NCBI GenBank assembly: GCA_028717405.1
Contig: JAQUNY010000060.1
Span: 1 to 8,573, forward strand
Direction of reading: 5' to 3'
DNA length: 8,573 nt
Source: Eubacteriales bacterium
GTDB taxonomy: Bacteria; Bacillota; Clostridia; JAQUNY01
Shown: positions 6,537-8,573 of the stretch, in pieces
Layout of the letters: each line of letters starts with the position of its first letter
How positions within the stretch are numbered: the first letter of the stretch is position 1
Position numbers and translations under genes: made by a program
The notes under the pieces: model-generated
The model's input: only the letters and a program-made list of their open reading frames with translations
What the model was told of the DNA's origin: nothing
Database searches by the model: none

Positions 6537-6621
6537 TGCCTAATGGAAGCGGTGTGAGTTGAGAGGCTCACGCACCGTTTTGCGAGAGGCTGATGGAGAA
6601 ATTCATCGGCCTACTCACCAT
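6537..6621 (+). ncRNA. Group II intron 3'-end remnant (domains V and VI)
   Basis: Domain V is 6548-6581. It begins with the catalytic AGC triad, has a lower stem GCGGTG/CACCGT, a 2-nt CG bulge on the 3' side, an upper stem TGAGTT/GGCTCA with terminal G-U pairs, and a GAGA (GNRA) tetraloop. Domain VI follows: GAG (6584-6586) plus AGGCTGATG (6587-6595) pairs with CATCGGCCT (6604-6612) and CTC (6614-6616), leaving A6613 bulged as the lariat branch point. The 3' splice site would lie about 5-8 nt further on (6618-6621). Domains I-IV, including the reverse transcriptase gene, are missing, so it cannot splice. The motif order and bulges leave little doubt about the identity. Confidence 0.85.
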
Positions 6622-6855
6622 TGTATTTTCAATAACATGAAACAGGAAGCAGCCCTTGAACACTATTTCGTGCATGGTGGAAACGCTGTGGAAGTGATAT
6701 TGTGGCTGATATTTATTGCAGGAAACCTGTTTCAGTTGTTCAAGCTGAGGCGCATCAAGAACCACATACCGATACAGAAGGAACTGGTCAGATTGCTGCT
6801 CAAAGGGCTATATCTGTTTAAGTATGACCAGAAGCTGATCTTCGATACCGGGTAA
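6622..6855 (+). pseudogene. C-terminal fragment of a DDE transposase (IS4/ISNCY-like)
   Basis: Seventy-seven codons beginning right after the intron end read CIFNNMKQEAALEHYFVHGG, then NAVEVILWLIFIAGNLFQLFKLRRIK and KELVRLLLKGLYLFKYDQKL to a TAA. The LEHYFVHG segment followed by a hydrophobic helix matches the end of IS4-like DDE transposases (the common pattern is LEHNFGHG), which carry the catalytic Glu just upstream or within it. The apparent ORF starting at ATG 6559 is misleading, because its first ~21 codons are translated intron domains V and VI. The rest of the transposase is absent, so this is a dead remnant, perhaps the 3' exon of the gene the intron had entered. Confidence 0.7.
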
Positions 6856-6856
6856 G

Positions 6857-6877
6857 CAGTATTAAAATTCAATACTG
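6857..6877. terminator. Hairpin just after the transposase fragment
   Basis: CAGTATT (6857-6863) and AATACTG (6871-6877) form a perfect 7-bp stem with a 7-nt loop immediately after the TAA. There is no U-tract, so it is at best a weak terminator. Confidence 0.35.
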
Positions 6878-7042
6878 ACTGTGCAAAAGGGGAGAGGGGG
6901 TAGTCTGTGATGTGTGATGTCAATAAATGCCAGATGGGAAATATTGTGGCAATAATTATAACGGGAAAGACTATGATAGTGTAGAATAATGGTAAAGGCG
7001 AAATTGCTGTCAATATACGGAATATTATTTATAATCGAAAAT
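6878..7042. other. Non-coding AT-rich stretch with a possible gene remnant
   Basis: No gene, RNA or clear promoter was recognised. Its right end (7024-7041) is an 18-bp exact copy of a piece of the downstream ATPase gene (8015-8032). In the matching frame it reads ILFIIENEAL before a stop, similar to LFIIENVEAW in that protein, so a decayed relative may once have stood here. Confidence 0.4.
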
Positions 7043-7203
7043 GAAGCGTTGTAAAACTGGGAATGAAACTGTTGCAAAACAAGAAGCGAAAGCGTTACAA
7101 AACTGGGAATAAAGTTGTTACAATATTGGGAATGAAACTGTTACAAAATTAGGAATAAAGTTGTTGCAAAATTGGGAATGAAATGTTAACATTATTAGTA
7201 ATT
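7043..7203 (-). repeat. Tandem array of seven 23-bp repeats upstream of the ATPase gene
   Basis: The motif GTTRYAAAAY starts at 7048, 7071, 7094, 7117, 7140 and 7163, exactly 23 bp apart each time, with a degenerate seventh (GTTAAC) at 7185. The unit is roughly AARYKGTTRCAAAATTGGGAATR with no unique spacers, so it is not a CRISPR. Units ending AATG and AATA alternate in the right half, hinting at a 46-bp higher-order duplication. Because 23 is not a multiple of 3 and stops are frequent, it is not coding. It could be the right end of the IS21-like element, iterons, or an operator array for the ATPase gene. Confidence 0.85.
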
Positions 7204-7223
7204 GATGTCCAATATCAAATTAT

Positions 7224-7229
7224 GAGGAG
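7224..7229 (+). promoter_or_regulatory. Ribosome binding site of the ATPase gene
   Basis: GAGGAG lies 6 nt before the ATG at 7236 and fixes that start. Only 32 bp separate the repeat array from the start codon, so any promoter must lie within or just after the last repeats. Confidence 0.65.
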
Positions 7230-7235
7230 CCATAT

Positions 7236-8498
7236 ATGTATTTACCCAGGCTAATTGAAAAAACTATTAAAAACAAATTATCATACATTGGCGCTGTTCA
7301 AATAGAAGGCCCGAAATGGTGCGGTAAATCTACAACAGCTTCTTTGTATGCAAAGACAATAATCAAACTGCAGGATCCAATTGTTTATAACAGATACAAA
7401 ATATATGCGACAACAAGTAAAGAAGATTTACTATATGGAGACAAACCGGTTCTATTTGATGAATGGCAGAAGATACCTGAATTATGGGACTTTATCCGGC
7501 TGGATATTGATGATCATCCGGGCGTCCCCGGCTTGTATATGCTGACAGGATCTGCAAAACCGGCAGAAGACAATACAAGACATTCAGGAGCAGGCCGTAT
7601 CGCTAAAATTAAAATGAGGCCTTTGTCGCTGTTTGAATCGAAAGACTCTTCAGGGGAAGTATCGGTTTCTGAACTTTTCAACAATCCCGATTATCATGTC
7701 AAAGGCGGATGCGGATTAACCATATCCAATCAAATCGACCTGGTATGCAGAGGCGGATGGCCCGGTATACTAACATCGCCTAAATCCGGTATTTCCGCTT
7801 ACATAAGAGATTATTATGAAGGGCTTATTAATACAGATATTACAGATGTCGATGGTATTAAAAGAAATACAAACAGAGCAAAAGCAATCTTAAAATCTTA
7901 TGCCAGAGGTATTTCAACTTTGACAGACTATCAAACGATGGTAAAAGACCTGGAAAATGCGGGCGAAGGAGTAGATATAAAAACACTGGGTTCATATATC
8001 AGTGCTTTTGAAAAATTATTTATAATCGAAAACGTTGAAGCATGGACTCCGAAATTGCGAAGTGCAAGCAAAATCAGAACAAAGGCGAAGAAGCAGTTTA
8101 CAGACCCTTCAATTGCTGTGGTTGCATTAGGCGCGGGCGCAAAAGAATTATCAGAAGACATGGAGACATTCGGGTTTTTCTTTGAATCCATGGTAATACG
8201 TGATTTACGGATTTATCTTGAACCTTTAAATGGTGAAGTGTACCATTATCAGGACAATACTGGTTTGGAAGCTGATTGCATTTTGAAATTGGATGACGGA
8301 AGATGGGCTGCCGTTGAAGTTAAAGTCGGCGGAAATAAAATAGATGAAGCGGCTGCAAATTTACTTAAATTAAGAGATCGCGTCGATACGGCACATATGA
8401 GAAAACCTGAATTTTTAATGGTAGTTTATGGCGGCCAATATGCATACAGAAGGCCTGACGGCGTTTTCGCAGTACCCGCGGGATGTTTGAGAAATTGA
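7236..8498 (+). CDS. AAA ATPase, AAA_14/DUF4143 family, with nuclease-like C-terminus
   Basis: A complete 420-aa protein. Walker A is residues 25-32 (GPKWCGKS), Walker B 72-77 (VLFDEW, D75 E76) and sensor region 103-109 (LTGSAKP), followed by GAGRIAKIKMRPLSLFES, the hallmark of AAA_14 proteins. The DUF4143 region starts near 190 (YIRDYYEGLINTDITDV) and includes a winged-helix part (ISTLTDYQTMVKDL...TLGSYISAFEKLFII). At the end, FESMVIRDLR, HYQDNTGLEADCIL and WAAVEVKVG give D347 and E361-x-K363, a PD-(D/E)XK-like arrangement. The family is widespread and its job is poorly defined; roles in DNA handling, defence or stress have been proposed. It stands alone here, with no visible partner, downstream of the 23-bp array. 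Length and motifs are normal, with no sign of decay. Confidence 0.92.
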   Translation: MYLPRLIEKTIKNKLSYIGAVQIEGPKWCGKSTTASLYAKTIIKLQDPIVYNRYKIYATTSKEDLLYGDKPVLFDEWQKIPELWDFIRLDIDDHPGVPGLYMLTGSAKPAEDNTRHSGAGRIAKIKMRPLSLFESKDSSGEVSVSELFNNPDYHVKGGCGLTISNQIDLVCRGGWPGILTSPKSGISAYIRDYYEGLINTDITDVDGIKRNTNRAKAILKSYARGISTLTDYQTMVKDLENAGEGVDIKTLGSYISAFEKLFIIENVEAWTPKLRSASKIRTKAKKQFTDPSIAVVALGAGAKELSEDMETFGFFFESMVIRDLRIYLEPLNGEVYHYQDNTGLEADCILKLDDGRWAAVEVKVGGNKIDEAAANLLKLRDRVDTAHMRKPEFLMVVYGGQYAYRRPDGVFAVPAGCLRN

Positions 8499-8573
8499 CG
8501 CCAGGCCATTGACGGACTGTTGCCGGAGTGAAAAAGGAACTGGGCCTATGGAGTACCGGTCTGTCCATTATGC
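8499..8573 (+). other. Right edge: possible start of a further gene
   Basis: Two weak starts exist. ATG 8548 has AAGGAA (8534-8539) 8 nt upstream and reads MEYRSVHYA. GTG 8528 reads MKKELGLWSTGLSIM, which resembles the beginning of an amino-acid permease but lacks a properly spaced ribosome binding site. Neither can be decided from 75 bases. Confidence 0.25.

Noticed and set aside
6559..6855. A genuine 98-aa protein starting at ATG 6559
   Set aside because: Its first ~21 codons are group II intron domains V/VI and the rest is the end of a transposase; it also lacks a ribosome binding site of its own.
6851..6863. GGTAAGCAGTATT as a further left-end-type repeat
   Set aside because: It overlaps the stop codon of the transposase fragment, is in direct rather than inverted orientation, and lacks the TTTTTC block.
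7043..7203. CRISPR array
   Set aside because: The units abut with no unique spacers; a 23-bp period is far too short for repeat plus spacer.

Overview
The window looks like an accessory, mobile-element-rich stretch of a Firmicutes (most likely Clostridia) chromosome. The reasons are strong AGGAGG-type ribosome binding sites, AT-rich codon use, a MerR/GyrI-type sensor regulator of a kind I associate with clostridia, and several insertion-sequence types common there. No ribosomal, tRNA or core metabolic gene is present, so the organism cannot be named more precisely.

Left part (1-4015): the window opens inside an AbiEii-type nucleotidyltransferase toxin gene whose 5' end lies outside. Its C-terminal ~100 residues do not look like the family and may be a fused or out-of-place tail. 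A very good MerR-type promoter follows (-35 and -10 separated by 19 bp, with a TTGAC-N5-GTCAA dyad). It drives a two-gene operon. The first gene is a large (~891 aa) MerR regulator fused to a GyrI-like effector domain, a beta-sandwich-like region and a C39/BtrH-like domain. The second, overlapping by 1 nt, is a small stand-alone GyrI-like ligand-binding protein. The regulator has no ATG/GTG/TTG at its proper N-terminus; the best start is a rare ATT at ideal spacing from a strong Shine-Dalgarno.

Middle part (4016-7203): a nest of mobile elements. A complete-looking IS3-family element (IS150-like, 1.6 kb, orfA + orfB with intact DD(35)E) has inserted into an array of ~23-bp repeats that I interpret as the left end of an IS21-like element. 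Only the first ~120 codons of that element's istA-like transposase remain. They run straight into the last ~85 nt of a group II intron (domains V and VI are recognisable, with GAGA tetraloop and bulged A), then into the C-terminal 77 codons of an unrelated DDE transposase. A second 23-bp tandem array (7043-7203) lies just before the next gene. Its units on the reverse strand resemble the left-end repeats, so the two arrays may be the two ends of one decayed element of ~1.2 kb once the IS3 is subtracted.

Right part (7236-8573): a complete AAA ATPase of the AAA_14/DUF4143 type with Walker A, Walker B and a C-terminal D...ExK nuclease-like motif. An 18-bp piece of this gene also occurs in the noncoding DNA upstream. 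The last 75 bases contain only possible starts of a further gene.

Taken together this is a defence/sensor-rich accessory region repeatedly hit by transposons and deletions. The points most worth checking are the pair of 23-bp arrays, the four-part MerR fusion with its ATT start and GyrI partner, and the intron-derived false ORF.
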